From the NCBI GenBank assembly GCA_024643385.1, contig JAHEMZ010000014.1:1-52052 (forward strand): a stretch of 52,052 bases of DNA. Direction: 5' to 3'. Source of the stretch: Flavobacteriaceae bacterium. Its GTDB lineage: Bacteria; Bacteroidota; Bacteroidia; Flavobacteriales; Flavobacteriaceae. Each line of letters opens with the position of its first letter. Position 1 is the first letter of the stretch. Position numbers and translations under genes: made by a program. A model generated the notes under the pieces. The model saw only the letters and a program-made list of their open reading frames with translations. It was not told the origin of the DNA and made no database searches. Below are positions 9,556-17,759 of the stretch, piece after piece.

Positions 9556-9629
9556 GGTCCCATAGCTCAGCTGGTTAGAGCACCTGACTCATAATCAGGG
9601 GGTCCATGGTTCGAGCCCATGTGGGACCA
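9556..9629 (+). tRNA. tRNA with CAT anticodon (tRNA-Met, probably elongator)
   Basis: 74 bases fold as a standard cloverleaf. The acceptor stem GGTCCCA pairs with TGGGACC, the D-arm holds AGCTCAGCTGGTTAGAGC, and the anticodon stem CCTGA/TCAGG encloses the loop CTCATAA, placing anticodon CAT at 9590-9592. The T-arm contains GGTTCGAGCC. The discriminator is A and CCA is not encoded. A G1-C72 pair rules out initiator tRNA, which has a 1-72 mismatch. A lysidine-modified isoleucine tRNA also has CAT in its gene and cannot be excluded by eye. Confidence 0.95.
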
Positions 9630-9978
9630 CAAAATAGTATTGGCTCTTTGAATAATTAGATTTCTAAAAATTGATTGTGATATCAATTGTAATAAGTTAA
9701 ATTTTTACAGCAAACCTACCTGATATAAGTTGGGCCTTTATTACTTATGTGGAAAAAGACATTTTTCAAAAACTCTTTAGTTGATATTGGCAATTGAGAG
9801 GGAAGAAATTGGATGGATGACAATTTTTAGGGCTACAATTTATTTATCCGAGAAAACTTGACTAGACAATATATTTAGTCTAAAGAACAATTTTTAAATT
9901 AAATTTCGGTTAATAATTTGTTGATAAACCGCTTTTTTTCTTGTCGTTAAAAAAAAATTATTACTTTAGACCCAGAAT
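9630..9978 (+). other. Gene-free AT-rich intergenic region
   Basis: 349 bases between the tRNA and the small membrane-protein gene. I see no open reading frame with coding character and no second tRNA. The right end has TTG (9941-9943) followed by TTACTTTA (9961-9968), a weaker variant of the -33/-7 promoter that also occurs before the barrel protein gene at 3988. A weak TAGAC/GTCTA inverted pair (9863-9882) is not convincing as a structured RNA or terminator. Confidence 0.5.
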
Positions 9979-10206
9979 ATGCGACCCCAAATCGTAACTA
10001 TATTAACCTTTTTGCTATTCCTTGTGAATAGCATTACTATGCTTGGGCAGACTACTGCTTCATCAAGCCCGCCCCCTCCTGGACAAAATCGAGGGCCAGA
10101 ATTTCCCTTAGATTCAAGTATTTACCTGTTAATTATTGCGGGTTTACTGTACGGATTTTTTGTACTGTACACAAAATCCAAGAAGATTAAAAATACCCCT
10201 CTGTAA
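9979..10206 (+). CDS. PID-CTERM-like mini surface protein
   Basis: 75 residues. The architecture is a signal peptide (to about MLGQ, residue 24), a short Ser/Pro linker with PPPPG at 31-35, the motif PLDSS at 43-47, one membrane helix at ~48-64 (IYLLIIAGLLYGFFVLY) and a basic end KSKKIK. This matches the tripartite flavobacterial 'PID-CTERM' pattern (PPPPG ... P-I/L-D ... helix ... K-rich), thought to be a sorting signal, with only a tiny mature segment. No exosortase-like gene is in the window. The 3' end overlaps the ribE 3' end by 20 bases (convergent). The function is unknown; the family call is from memory of the pattern. Confidence 0.65.
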   Translation: MRPQIVTILTFLLFLVNSITMLGQTTASSSPPPPGQNRGPEFPLDSSIYLLIIAGLLYGFFVLYTKSKKIKNTPL

Positions 10207-10777
10207 TACGTTTTACGTATTTCCCGATCACATCAAATTCTAGATTTACAATGGATCCTATTTTGAAGGATTTGAAGTTTGTATGCTCAAACGTATAAGG
10301 AATGATCGCAACGCTAAAGCTTCCCTGAGCGGAATCAACAACCGTTAGACTTACACCATTTACAGTGATAGAGCCTTTTTCGACAGTTATGTTGTGAAAG
10401 TCAGGATGATAACGAAAGGTAAAAATCCAACTTCCATTGGACTGTGAAATTTTAGTACACTCACCTGTCTGATCCACATGACCTTGAACCATATGTCCAT
10501 CCAATCGGTCGCCAAGTTTCATAGCTCTCTCTAAATTGATCAGGTCTCCCATCTTTACTTGGCCGAGATTGCTTTTCTTCAAAGTTTCCTCGATCGCTGT
10601 AACCGTATAATCAGCGCCCTTTATATCTACTACCGTCAGACATACTCCGTTGTGGGCAACACTTTGGTCGATCTGAAGTTCTGATGTAAACGGGCATCTC
10701 AAGGTAAGATGTAAATTACCCTCTTCTGTCGACAGTGCAACAATTTCCCCAATAGCTTCAACAATACCTGTAAACAT
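10187..10777 (-). CDS. ribE: Riboflavin synthase, alpha subunit
   Basis: 196 residues made of two tandem lumazine-binding repeats, the first opening MFTGIVEAIGEI and the second HMVQGHVDQTG. Each repeat contains a VNGVSLTV/HNGVCLTVVD-type segment. The enzyme dismutates two 6,7-dimethyl-8-ribityllumazine molecules to riboflavin plus the pyrimidinedione precursor, as a trimer. The other rib genes are elsewhere. There is no FMN riboswitch: only a short leader separates it from its -7 box, which abuts that of the divergent pdxA gene. Confidence 0.96.
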   Translation of the reverse strand: MFTGIVEAIGEIVALSTEEGNLHLTLRCPFTSELQIDQSVAHNGVCLTVVDIKGADYTVTAIEETLKKSNLGQVKMGDLINLERAMKLGDRLDGHMVQGHVDQTGECTKISQSNGSWIFTFRYHPDFHNITVEKGSITVNGVSLTVVDSAQGSFSVAIIPYTFEHTNFKSFKIGSIVNLEFDVIGKYVKRITEGYF

Positions 10778-10790
10778 GCTTTCAATTAAT

Positions 10791-10798
10791 TACCTTTG
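10791..10798 (+). promoter_or_regulatory. -7 box for pdxA, abutting the ribE box
   Basis: TACCTTTG is a full TAnnTTTG match 25 bases before the chosen pdxA ATG at 10824. It touches the minus-strand box at 10799-10806, so the two genes share a back-to-back promoter. No good -33 TTG is visible. Confidence 0.45.
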
Positions 10799-10806
10799 CA
10801 AAAATA
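10799..10806 (-). promoter_or_regulatory. -7 box for ribE, abutting the pdxA box
   Basis: Reads TATTTTTG on the minus strand, 21 bases before the ribE ATG. A possible -33 TTG (plus-strand CAA at 10829) has a 22-base spacer, at the long end of the range. Confidence 0.45.
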
Positions 10807-10823
10807 ACACGGAGTATTTGTAT

Positions 10824-11888
10824 ATGAGCAAAAATGAAAAAATAATTCTGGGAATTTCTATAGGCGACCTAAATGGTATAGGGAGTGAAATAGTTTTAAA
10901 GACCTTTGAGGACCCAAGAATGTTGGAGTTTTGCACTCCGGTATTATTTGCTTCTGTAAAATTGATGTCCTTTTATAAAAAGGCATTTGAAATGGATATT
11001 AGCTTTCAGGGCATTGACCACATGGACGAGGTGATCCACAAAAAAATAAATGTGCTCAATGTTTGGAAGGAGCCGGTCGATGTAGAATTTGGTAAAGAAA
11101 CGGCGATTGCCGGGACCTATGCGATAAGATCATTAAAGGCTGCAGTAGATGCTTTAAAGAAAGATAAGATAGACGTATTAGTTACTGCGCCAATCAATAA
11201 GAGTAACATCCAATCTTCTGAATTTAATTTTCCGGGCCACACCGACTTTTTGACTTCAGAACTTAAGGGAGATAGTTTGATGTTTATGATTTCTGAAAAT
11301 CTTCGGGTCGGCTTGCTCACCGATCATGTACCTGTCAAGGATGCTCCCTCTAAAATCACCCGGGAATTAATTGATAAAAAAATTAATACGATTCATACAG
11401 CACTCATTGAAGACTTTGGCATTATAAGGCCTAAAATAGCCGTTCTTGGTATCAATCCGCACACAGGGGATAATGGGGTAATTGGAAACGAAGACGATGC
11501 AATTCTGCGTCCGGCTTTAGATAATATAAGAAATAACGGTAAACTTGTATTAGGACCTTACGCTGCAGATAGCTTTTTTGGTTCAGGGAATTATAAAAAC
11601 TTTGATGCTATTGTTGCGGCATATCACGATCAAGGATTAATTCCATTTAAAACCTTGGCCTTTGGACAAGGGGTTAATTTTACGGCAGGATTGAATAAGA
11701 TTCGAACCTCTCCGGATCACGGTACCGCTTATGATATAGCCGGAAAAAATATGGCGAATGAAGGTTCCTTCAAAGAGGCTGTTTTTGTGGCACTTTCTAT
11801 TTTCAAAAACCGCACGGATTATCATACAATGGCCAAAAACCCATTAAAAATTACCATAAAGAAAAGTCCATCCAAAAAGAATTCTTAA
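10824..11888 (+). CDS. pdxA: 4-hydroxythreonine-4-phosphate dehydrogenase
   Basis: 354 residues from the ATG at 10824. An in-frame ATG at 10776 would add 16 untypical residues and would lie upstream of the -7 box, so it is rejected. GGAG at 10811-10814 is a rare Shine-Dalgarno-like site supporting 10824. Family motifs include GISIGDLNGIGSEI near the start, VTAPINKS, NFPGHTDFL with metal ligand H139, GINPHTGDNG, and AAYHDQGLIPFK. It oxidises 4-phosphohydroxy-L-threonine with NAD+ in the DXP-dependent pyridoxal phosphate pathway, before PdxJ. PdxJ is not in the window. Divergent from ribE. Confidence 0.95.
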   Translation: MSKNEKIILGISIGDLNGIGSEIVLKTFEDPRMLEFCTPVLFASVKLMSFYKKAFEMDISFQGIDHMDEVIHKKINVLNVWKEPVDVEFGKETAIAGTYAIRSLKAAVDALKKDKIDVLVTAPINKSNIQSSEFNFPGHTDFLTSELKGDSLMFMISENLRVGLLTDHVPVKDAPSKITRELIDKKINTIHTALIEDFGIIRPKIAVLGINPHTGDNGVIGNEDDAILRPALDNIRNNGKLVLGPYAADSFFGSGNYKNFDAIVAAYHDQGLIPFKTLAFGQGVNFTAGLNKIRTSPDHGTAYDIAGKNMANEGSFKEAVFVALSIFKNRTDYHTMAKNPLKITIKKSPSKKNS

Positions 11889-11915
11889 ATAGATAGGGCA
11901 AATAAAATTATTTAT

Positions 11916-11923
11916 TATCTTTG
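11916..11923 (+). promoter_or_regulatory. -7 promoter box of the yceD-rpmF unit
   Basis: TATCTTTG, a perfect TAnnTTTG match, 45 bases before the yceD ATG at 11969. No strong -33 element is seen. Its position overlaps a TTG at 11921 that otherwise could be read as an upstream start. Confidence 0.5.
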
Positions 11924-11968
11924 CAACCGCCTTTTTTGGAAGGCAAAAGTTTAAATATTGATGTGAAA

Positions 11969-12508
11969 ATGAAGGAAATGAAAGAATTTACAATTCCCTT
12001 TGTGGGATTGAAATTGGGAGAACACATCTTTAATTTTGAAATAAAGAATACGTTCTTTGAGCATTTTGAGTACGAAGAGTTTAATGGTGCTGAAGTAGCC
12101 CTTGAAGTTCTATTGAACAAGAAGACTACCTTAATGGAGTTTACCTTGAACTTTTCAGGATTTGTGAATGTTAACTGTGATCTTACGAATGAACCTTATG
12201 ATCAAGAGGTAAAAGGGGATTATCATTTTGTAGTTAAATTTGGCGAGGAATTCAACGATGAAGATGAAGACTTGCTGATTTTGCCTCACGGCAGCTACCA
12301 GGTTAACATTCAGCAATACATTTATGAATCGATTGTCCTGTCTTTACCTGCGAAACGAATACACCCAGGCGTAAAAGATGGAACGTTAAAATCGGAAATA
12401 CTCGAAAAACTTGAAGAATTGAGCCCAAAAGGATCGGGGGAATCAGATGAAAATCCGGATACTGACCCAAGATGGGATAATTTAAAAAAACTATTAACGG
12501 ATAAATAA
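11969..12508 (+). CDS. yceD: DUF177/YceD family protein (23S rRNA accumulation factor-like)
   Basis: 179 residues from ATG 11969. A longer frame from TTG 11921 is rejected because that codon sits in the promoter -7 box. The opening MKEMKEFTIPFVGLKLGEH is the usual start of the family. The core GFVNVNCDLTNEPYDQEV matches the DUF177 signature region, though without the zinc-like cysteine pairs of some members. The tail is acidic and Ser/Gly-rich. DUF177 genes sit directly before rpmF across bacteria and plants, and homologues affect 23S rRNA accumulation. Here rpmF starts 9 bases after its stop, so co-transcription and a ribosome-assembly role are likely. Confidence 0.85.
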   Translation: MKEMKEFTIPFVGLKLGEHIFNFEIKNTFFEHFEYEEFNGAEVALEVLLNKKTTLMEFTLNFSGFVNVNCDLTNEPYDQEVKGDYHFVVKFGEEFNDEDEDLLILPHGSYQVNIQQYIYESIVLSLPAKRIHPGVKDGTLKSEILEKLEELSPKGSGESDENPDTDPRWDNLKKLLTDK

Positions 12509-12517
12509 GATTGAGCC

Positions 12518-12715
12518 ATGGCACATCCTAAGAGAAAAATCTCGAAAACAAGAAGAGATAAAAGAAGAACACATTACAAAGCTACGGTCCCTCAAATTGC
12601 AACTGATCCAACTACCGGTGAAGCTCATTTATACCACAGAGCACATTGGCACGAAGGAAAATTGTACTATAAGGGCCAAATTGTGATTGATGCCCCTGAA
12701 GCAGCGGTTGCATAA
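12518..12715 (+). CDS. rpmF: 50S ribosomal protein L32
   Basis: 65 residues, beginning [20 protein letters not shown], the conserved basic N-terminus of L32. It has no CxxC pairs, so it is the zinc-independent form common in Bacteroidota. It sits on the large subunit near the peptidyl transferase centre. It follows yceD by 9 bases and is closed by a strong terminator. Confidence 0.97.
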   Translation: MAHPKRKISKTRRDKRRTHYKATVPQIATDPTTGEAHLYHRAHWHEGKLYYKGQIVIDAPEAAVA

Positions 12716-12738
12716 ATTTGAAACTTTACGAATTCTAT

Positions 12739-12776
12739 AACTCTCACCCGAAATACCGGGGTGAGAGTTTTTTTTA
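12739..12776 (+). terminator. Rho-independent terminator of yceD-rpmF
   Basis: The arms AACTCTCACCC and GGGTGAGAGTT flank a loop of about nine bases and run into an uninterrupted T tract. It ends the rpmF transcript before fabH. Confidence 0.88.
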
Positions 12777-12896
12777 TTTTACCCAAAAATTGATAAAAAC
12801 AAGTGACTTTAGACCTAATTTTGACTAAAAATTAGTACTTTTCACTTCTATTTTAAGGTTTTGGGCCATTTTTGTGAAAAATAAATTCATCGCTAT

Positions 12897-13895
12897 ATGA
12901 CAAAAATCACAGCAGCAATTACCGCTGTGGGAGCTTACGTCCCGGATTATGTCCTTACCAACCAGATTCTGGAAACAATGGTGGACACTAATGATGAATG
13001 GATTACCGCCAGAACCGGAATAAAGGAAAGACGGATCCTAAAAGACAAAGATAAGGGCACTTCCTATATGGCCATTAAAGCGGCGGAAGATCTGATAAAA
13101 AAGAGAAACATTGACCCTCGCGAGATTGATATGGTGATTATGGCAACCGCCACACCTGATATGCCGGTGGCAGCAACAGGCGTTTACGTAGCTAGTCAAA
13201 TTGGAGCCGTGAACGCTTTTTCATTCGATCTTGTCGCTGCGTGTTCCAGTTTTTTATTCGGAATGTCAACCGCGGCCAGATATATAGAATCCGGTAAGTA
13301 TAAAAAGGTGCTTTTAATCGGCGCGGATAAGATGTCTTCCATTATCGACTATGAAGACCGTACTACTTGTATTATTTTTGGAGATGGTGCTGGAGCCATA
13401 CTATTTGAGCCCAATTTAGAAGGTCTTGGATTAATCGACGAATATCTTCGTTCGGACGGTATAGGGAGAAATCATCTTAAGATCGATGCCGGCGGATCTT
13501 TATTACCTCCTTCTGCAGAAACGGTTGCAAATAAGCAACATTATGTCTTTCAGGATGGAAAAACTGTTTTTAAGTTTGCGGTATCCAATTTGGCAGATGT
13601 TTGTGCCAAAGTGATGGAACGAAATAATCTATCCAGTGAAGACGTAAATTGGTTAGTTCCGCATCAGGCAAATAAACGCATCATTGACGCCGCTTCGAAT
13701 CGGATGGGACTTCCTGATGAAAAAGTAATGATCAATATCCATAAATATGGAAATACAACATCGGCGACCTTGCCACTGTGTTTGGCGGATTACGAAGACC
13801 AATTGAAAAAAGGGGACGATCTAGTTTTTGCCGCTTTCGGTGGTGGTTTCACTTGGGGAGCTGTTTATTTAAAATGGGCATATAATTCTAAATAA
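12897..13895 (+). CDS. fabH: Beta-ketoacyl-ACP synthase III
   Basis: 332 residues, a thiolase-fold condensing enzyme. The catalytic triad is Cys116 (DLVAACSSFLFG), His256 (VPHQANKRI) and Asn286 (IHKYGNTTSA). FGDGAGAILF at 161-170 and the end FGGGFTWGAVYLKW are typical. FabH condenses acyl-CoA primers with malonyl-ACP to start fatty-acid synthesis; in Bacteroidota, branched primers giving iso-fatty acids are common. The start at 12897 gives the standard length. It lies just before accB-accC, so initiation and malonyl-CoA supply are linked. The rpmF terminator separates it from the ribosomal genes. Confidence 0.96.
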   Translation: MTKITAAITAVGAYVPDYVLTNQILETMVDTNDEWITARTGIKERRILKDKDKGTSYMAIKAAEDLIKKRNIDPREIDMVIMATATPDMPVAATGVYVASQIGAVNAFSFDLVAACSSFLFGMSTAARYIESGKYKKVLLIGADKMSSIIDYEDRTTCIIFGDGAGAILFEPNLEGLGLIDEYLRSDGIGRNHLKIDAGGSLLPPSAETVANKQHYVFQDGKTVFKFAVSNLADVCAKVMERNNLSSEDVNWLVPHQANKRIIDAASNRMGLPDEKVMINIHKYGNTTSATLPLCLADYEDQLKKGDDLVFAAFGGGFTWGAVYLKWAYNSK

Positions 13896-13916
13896 TGATC
13901 AATTAATAAAAACAAT

Positions 13917-14402
13917 ATGGACTTAAAGGACATTCAAAATCTCATTAAATTCGTGGCCAAGTCAGGAGCTAGTGAAGTAAAACTAGAAACTGATGATGTG
14001 AAAATCACCATTAAAACAGGTTATGACCATGATCGTGGGGAAACCACATATATCCAGCAAATGCCAACCATGGCTGCCCCACAAGTACCGGTAGCGCCAG
14101 TGCAGCCGATTTCAGCTGCGCCTCCAGCATCGCCTTCGGCAGCTGCGGATGAAAATTCCAAATTCATTACGATTAAGTCACCTATCATTGGGACTTTTTA
14201 CAGAAAACCGTCTCCTGATAAACCATCTTTCAAAGAGGTCGGAGATGCCGTTTCTGTTGGAGATGTTTTATGTGTGATTGAGGCAATGAAACTTTTCAAT
14301 GAAATTGAAAGTGAAGTATCCGGAAAAATAGTCAAAGTATTGGTAGAAGATTCCTCTCCGGTAGAATTCGATCAACCATTATTTCTAATAGACCCGTCTT
14401 AA
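13917..14402 (+). CDS. accB: Biotin carboxyl carrier protein of acetyl-CoA carboxylase
   Basis: 161 residues. The N-terminal ~45 residues (MDLKDIQNLIKFVAKSGASE) form the AccC-contact segment, then comes an Ala/Pro-rich flexible linker at ~50-78, then the biotinyl domain. Biotin is attached at Lys125 in the motif EAMKLFNEIES, the usual (E)AMK(M/L). It shuttles carboxyl-biotin between AccC and the carboxyltransferase. It follows fabH by 21 bases and precedes accC by 78 bases, a gap filled by an imperfect inverted repeat. Confidence 0.97.
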   Translation: MDLKDIQNLIKFVAKSGASEVKLETDDVKITIKTGYDHDRGETTYIQQMPTMAAPQVPVAPVQPISAAPPASPSAAADENSKFITIKSPIIGTFYRKPSPDKPSFKEVGDAVSVGDVLCVIEAMKLFNEIESEVSGKIVKVLVEDSSPVEFDQPLFLIDPS

Positions 14403-14404
14403 TT

Positions 14405-14470
14405 GTCAAATCCCAAAATCCAAAAATCAAATCCAACTTGAGTTGGAATTTGGTGCTTGGAGTTTGAAAT
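14405..14470 (+). repeat. Imperfect inverted repeat between accB and accC
   Basis: The core is CCAACT-tg-AGTTGG (14433-14446). It extends outward to CAAAT (14428-14432) paired with ATTTG (14447-14452, one bulged A), and more loosely to 14405 and 14470 through CAAA/CCAAA-rich and TTTGG/TTTGAAA-rich halves. It fills nearly the whole accB-accC gap. It resembles short dispersed palindromes in intergenic DNA, but I cannot count copies elsewhere. It could form an mRNA hairpin inside the acc operon. Confidence 0.55.
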
Positions 14471-14480
14471 GATGAATCAT

Positions 14481-15833
14481 ATGTTCAAAAAGATATTAAT
14501 TGCAAATCGAGGGGAGATTGCCTTAAGGGTAATACGAACCTGTAAAGAAATGGGAATTAAGACCGTAGCGGTCTATTCCACAGCGGACGCTGAAAGTTTA
14601 CACGTTCGTTTTGCAGACGAGGCCGTGTGTATAGGTCCGCCGTCCAGTAGCGAAAGTTATTTGAAAATGTCAAATATCATTGCAGCGGCAGAAATTACAA
14701 ATGCGGATGCTATTCACCCCGGATATGGATTCCTTTCAGAAAACGCTAAGTTCTCTAAAATTTGTGAGGAACATGGGATAAAATTTATTGGAGCCTCTGC
14801 TGAGATGATCGAAAAAATGGGAGATAAGGCAACCGCCAAAGCGACCATGAAGGCAGCGGGTGTACCTTGTGTTCCCGGAAGTGATGGAATTATTCCAGAT
14901 TTTGAGACCTGTTTAAAAGTGGCCAAGGAAACGGGATATCCGGTAATGTTGAAAGCTACTGCCGGAGGGGGTGGAAAGGGCATGCGCGCCGTTTGGAAAG
15001 AGGAAGAATTGAAAGGCGCCTGGGACTCAGCTAGACAGGAAAGTAAGGCTGCTTTTGGCAATGATGATATGTATATGGAGAAACTTATTGAGGAACCACG
15101 CCATATCGAAATTCAAATTGTAGGAGATAATACGGGAAGAGCTTGCCATTTAAGTGAAAGAGATTGTTCTATTCAAAGAAGACACCAAAAATTAACCGAA
15201 GAAACTCCGAGCCCGTTTATGACTAAAAAACTTCGGGATGATATGGGAAAAGCAGCAGTTAAGGCTGCGGAATATATCAGTTATGAAGGAGCGGGGACGA
15301 TCGAATTTTTGGTAGACAAACACCGAAACTTCTATTTCATGGAAATGAATACGCGTATTCAGGTAGAGCACCCAATTACCGAACAAGTTGTGGATCATGA
15401 TTTAATACGAGAGCAGATATTGGTTGCGGCCGGAGTGCCGATCTCAGGAAAGAATTACCTTCCACAATTACACTCTATTGAATGCCGTATCAACGCGGAA
15501 GACCCTTATAACGGGTTTCGTCCTTCCCCCGGAAGGATAACCACTTTACATGCACCGGGAGGACATGGCGTGCGATTAGATACGCATGTGTATGCCGGTT
15601 ATGTTATTCCTCCGAATTACGACTCCATGATCGCCAAATTGATCACCACTGCTCAGACAAGAGATGAAGCGATCTGTAAAATGAAGCGGGCACTGGACGA
15701 ATTTGTGATCGAAGGAGTTAAAACGACCATTCCATTTCACCGGCAACTAATGGATGATCCGAATTATGTAGCGGGAAATTACACAACAGCCTTTATGAAT
15801 ACCTGGGAAATGAAAGAGTCTGAGGAGGACTAG
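14481..15833 (+). CDS. accC: Biotin carboxylase subunit of acetyl-CoA carboxylase
   Basis: 450 residues from ATG 14481, where [19 protein letters not shown] is the canonical start. An in-frame ATG at 14457 lies within the inverted repeat and would add eight untypical residues. Features include the N-terminal preATP-grasp fold with [11 protein letters not shown], the glycine-rich ATP loop GGGGKGMR, a lysine- and glutamate-lined active site ending in [15 protein letters not shown], and the C-terminal domain with RINAEDP and RPSPGRI. It carboxylates the biotin of AccB using ATP and bicarbonate, the first half of malonyl-CoA synthesis. The carboxyltransferase genes accA/accD are not here. A terminator follows. 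Confidence 0.97.
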   Translation: MFKKILIANRGEIALRVIRTCKEMGIKTVAVYSTADAESLHVRFADEAVCIGPPSSSESYLKMSNIIAAAEITNADAIHPGYGFLSENAKFSKICEEHGIKFIGASAEMIEKMGDKATAKATMKAAGVPCVPGSDGIIPDFETCLKVAKETGYPVMLKATAGGGGKGMRAVWKEEELKGAWDSARQESKAAFGNDDMYMEKLIEEPRHIEIQIVGDNTGRACHLSERDCSIQRRHQKLTEETPSPFMTKKLRDDMGKAAVKAAEYISYEGAGTIEFLVDKHRNFYFMEMNTRIQVEHPITEQVVDHDLIREQILVAAGVPISGKNYLPQLHSIECRINAEDPYNGFRPSPGRITTLHAPGGHGVRLDTHVYAGYVIPPNYDSMIAKLITTAQTRDEAICKMKRALDEFVIEGVKTTIPFHRQLMDDPNYVAGNYTTAFMNTWEMKESEED

Positions 15834-15859
15834 TGTTCATTTTGCCTAAACGATATTTG

Positions 15860-15907
15860 AAAGCACCTTTATCCAATCTTTGATCAATTTGGAATCGGTG
15901 CTTTTTT
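15860..15907 (+). terminator. Rho-independent terminator of fabH-accB-accC
   Basis: AAAGCACC (15860-15867) pairs with GGTGCTTT (15897-15904), with an inner CCAA/TTGG pairing in the loop, followed by a short T run. It lies 27 bases after the accC stop. Confidence 0.75.
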
Positions 15908-15928
15908 AATGCCTAAACTGAAAAACAT

Positions 15929-17056
15929 TTGGAACTCTCTCATTGGGAATATACAACCTGGCTTGACAACATTGATTTTGCAATAGTTGGTAGTGGTATT
16001 GTGGGTCTTTCCTGCGCACTTACCTTAAAAGAAAACCATCCTAAAGCTAAAGTTGTTGTTTTTGAAAAAGGAGTATTACCAAGTGGTGCCAGTACCAAAA
16101 ATGCGGGATTTGCTTGTTTTGGCAGTGTATCGGAAATTCTGGAGGATCTAAAGACACATTCAGAAGAGGAGGTGATACAGTTGATCCGAAATCGTGCGCA
16201 GGGATTACAAGTGCTGAGAGATCGTTTAGGGGACAAAAAGATAGATTATCAACAACGTGGAGGGTACGAAATATTTTCGGAAAGAGATCAAATCCTTTTT
16301 CAGGAATGCTTAGAAAAATTAGACTATGTCAATGAACTCACAAAAGAGGCAGTTTTTTCAAAAAACGATGTTTTTTTACTAAGAAATGATCCATTTCCAT
16401 TCCAAAAGATTCAAAAACAAGTCATTTTGAACCAATATGAAGGTCAGTTAGACACTGGGAAAATGATGTTTTTCTTAATACAGGAATGTATGAAAAAAGG
16501 TATTTATATCTTAAACAGTACAAAAATTGAATCGTTTTCAGCAAAAAATGGTAAAATAGCATTAAAAATGGAGGAATTTGAAACAATTGAGGTTCAAAAG
16601 CTCCTTATTGCTACCAACGGATTTGCGAAAGAACTACTTGGAGAGGATGTTTTGCCTGCACGAGCGCAAGTAATTATTACTAAACCGATACCAAATTTGA
16701 AAATAAAAGGAACCTTTCATTTGGATAAAGGCTACTATTATTTCCGAAACATCAATGATCGAATGCTATTAGGAGGTGGGAGAAATATAGATTTTCTGGG
16801 AGAAACCACCACAGCGTTAGGGGTTACTTTTCAAATCCAGCAGCGATTGGAAGAATTATTAAAAACCACCATTTTACCGGGTGTACCATTTGAAATCGAG
16901 CGAAGATGGAGTGGAATCATGGGAGTAGGAAATCAAAAGAAACCCATCGTAAAAAAACTCTCTGAAGGTGTTTTCTGCGGAATTAGGCTGGGAGGTATGG
17001 GAGTGGCTATTGGAAGCCTGGTGGGGAAAGAACTAGCTAATTTAGCCGACTCTTAA
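15929..17056 (+). CDS. FAD-dependent oxidoreductase of the DAO/glycine-oxidase family (TTG start)
   Basis: 375 residues. An N-terminal Rossmann fold has the FAD motif IVGSGIVGLSCAL, with glycines at 21, 23 and 26, and an acidic residue E46 (VVFEKG) closing the motif. GASTKNAGFACFG at about 53-65 and a C-terminal GIRLGGMGVAIG complete the D-amino-acid-oxidase-like pattern. The substrate is unknown; the family oxidises amines or amino acids. The frame is closed by TAA at 15914-15916 and has no ATG before Ile15, so TTG at 15929 is the best start and retains the SHWEYTTWL segment. mtgA starts one base after its stop, so they are co-transcribed. Confidence 0.8.
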   Translation: MELSHWEYTTWLDNIDFAIVGSGIVGLSCALTLKENHPKAKVVVFEKGVLPSGASTKNAGFACFGSVSEILEDLKTHSEEEVIQLIRNRAQGLQVLRDRLGDKKIDYQQRGGYEIFSERDQILFQECLEKLDYVNELTKEAVFSKNDVFLLRNDPFPFQKIQKQVILNQYEGQLDTGKMMFFLIQECMKKGIYILNSTKIESFSAKNGKIALKMEEFETIEVQKLLIATNGFAKELLGEDVLPARAQVIITKPIPNLKIKGTFHLDKGYYYFRNINDRMLLGGGRNIDFLGETTTALGVTFQIQQRLEELLKTTILPGVPFEIERRWSGIMGVGNQKKPIVKKLSEGVFCGIRLGGMGVAIGSLVGKELANLADS

Positions 17057-17057
17057 T

Positions 17058-17759
17058 ATGCTAAAAAGACTAATTAAATATTTGTTTAAATTTCTGCTTT
17101 GGCTATTTGCTTTCAGCTTGCTAGGGGTTATTATTTATAAGTGGGTGCCTGTTCCCTATACTCCATTAATGGCAATCAGGTCGTTAGAAGCAAAGGATAA
17201 TTTTACGACCAAACACGATTGGGTTTCTATCGATCACATTTCTAAAGACTTACAACTTGCTGTTATCTGTGCGGAGGATCAAAACTTTTTAAAGCATCGA
17301 GGATTTGATTTTAAGGCGATAGAAAAAGCGATGGACAATAATAAAAAAGGGAAGAAAGTGAGAGGAGCCAGCACCATCACACAACAAACAGCCAAAAATG
17401 TATTTTTATGGCCGCAAAGAAGTTGGTTACGAAAAGGATTGGAAGCCTATTTTACTTTTTTAATCGAAACATTTTGGAGTAAGGAACGTATTTTGGAGGT
17501 TTATTTGAACAGTATTGAAATGGGTAATGGTATTTATGGAGCAGAAGCAGCTTCTCAATATTGGTTCAAAAAACCGGCACAAAAATTAACGAAATACGAG
17601 GCTGCTTCTATTGCGGTGATATTACCAAATCCTCGGGAATACCGAGCTACTCGAAAAAGTAATTATATGGAAAATCGAAGACAATGGGTCATGAAACAAA
17701 TGCGTTATCATGGCACTTTGGTCTTAAAAAAACAAGCCTATGACCCTACTGGAAATTAA
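17058..17759 (+). CDS. mtgA: Monofunctional peptidoglycan glycosyltransferase
   Basis: 233 residues. One N-terminal transmembrane anchor (~9-28) is followed by a GT51 domain. The catalytic Glu73 lies in AEDQNFLKHRGFD. The other GT51 motifs are RGASTITQQTAKNVFLW at 102-118, RKGLEAYFTFLIE, and ERILEVYLNSIEMGNGIYG with the second conserved Glu147. There is no transpeptidase domain, so it only polymerises lipid II into glycan strands on the periplasmic side. It begins one base after the FAD enzyme stop and overlaps the next gene by 20 bases, giving a tight three-gene unit. Confidence 0.95.
   Translation: MLKRLIKYLFKFLLWLFAFSLLGVIIYKWVPVPYTPLMAIRSLEAKDNFTTKHDWVSIDHISKDLQLAVICAEDQNFLKHRGFDFKAIEKAMDNNKKGKKVRGASTITQQTAKNVFLWPQRSWLRKGLEAYFTFLIETFWSKERILEVYLNSIEMGNGIYGAEAASQYWFKKPAQKLTKYEAASIAVILPNPREYRATRKSNYMENRRQWVMKQMRYHGTLVLKKQAYDPTGN

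Noticed and set aside
9630-9978. Structured RNA or second tRNA in the gap after the tRNA
   Set aside because: No cloverleaf, and only a weak five-base inverted pair; AT-rich spacer is the simpler reading.
10778-10823. FMN riboswitch before ribE
   Set aside because: Only 46 bases separate ribE from pdxA, far too short for the ~140-base FMN aptamer.
11921-11968. TTG start for YceD
   Set aside because: The codon is part of the TATCTTTG promoter box; the family start MKEMKEFTIPF is at 11969.
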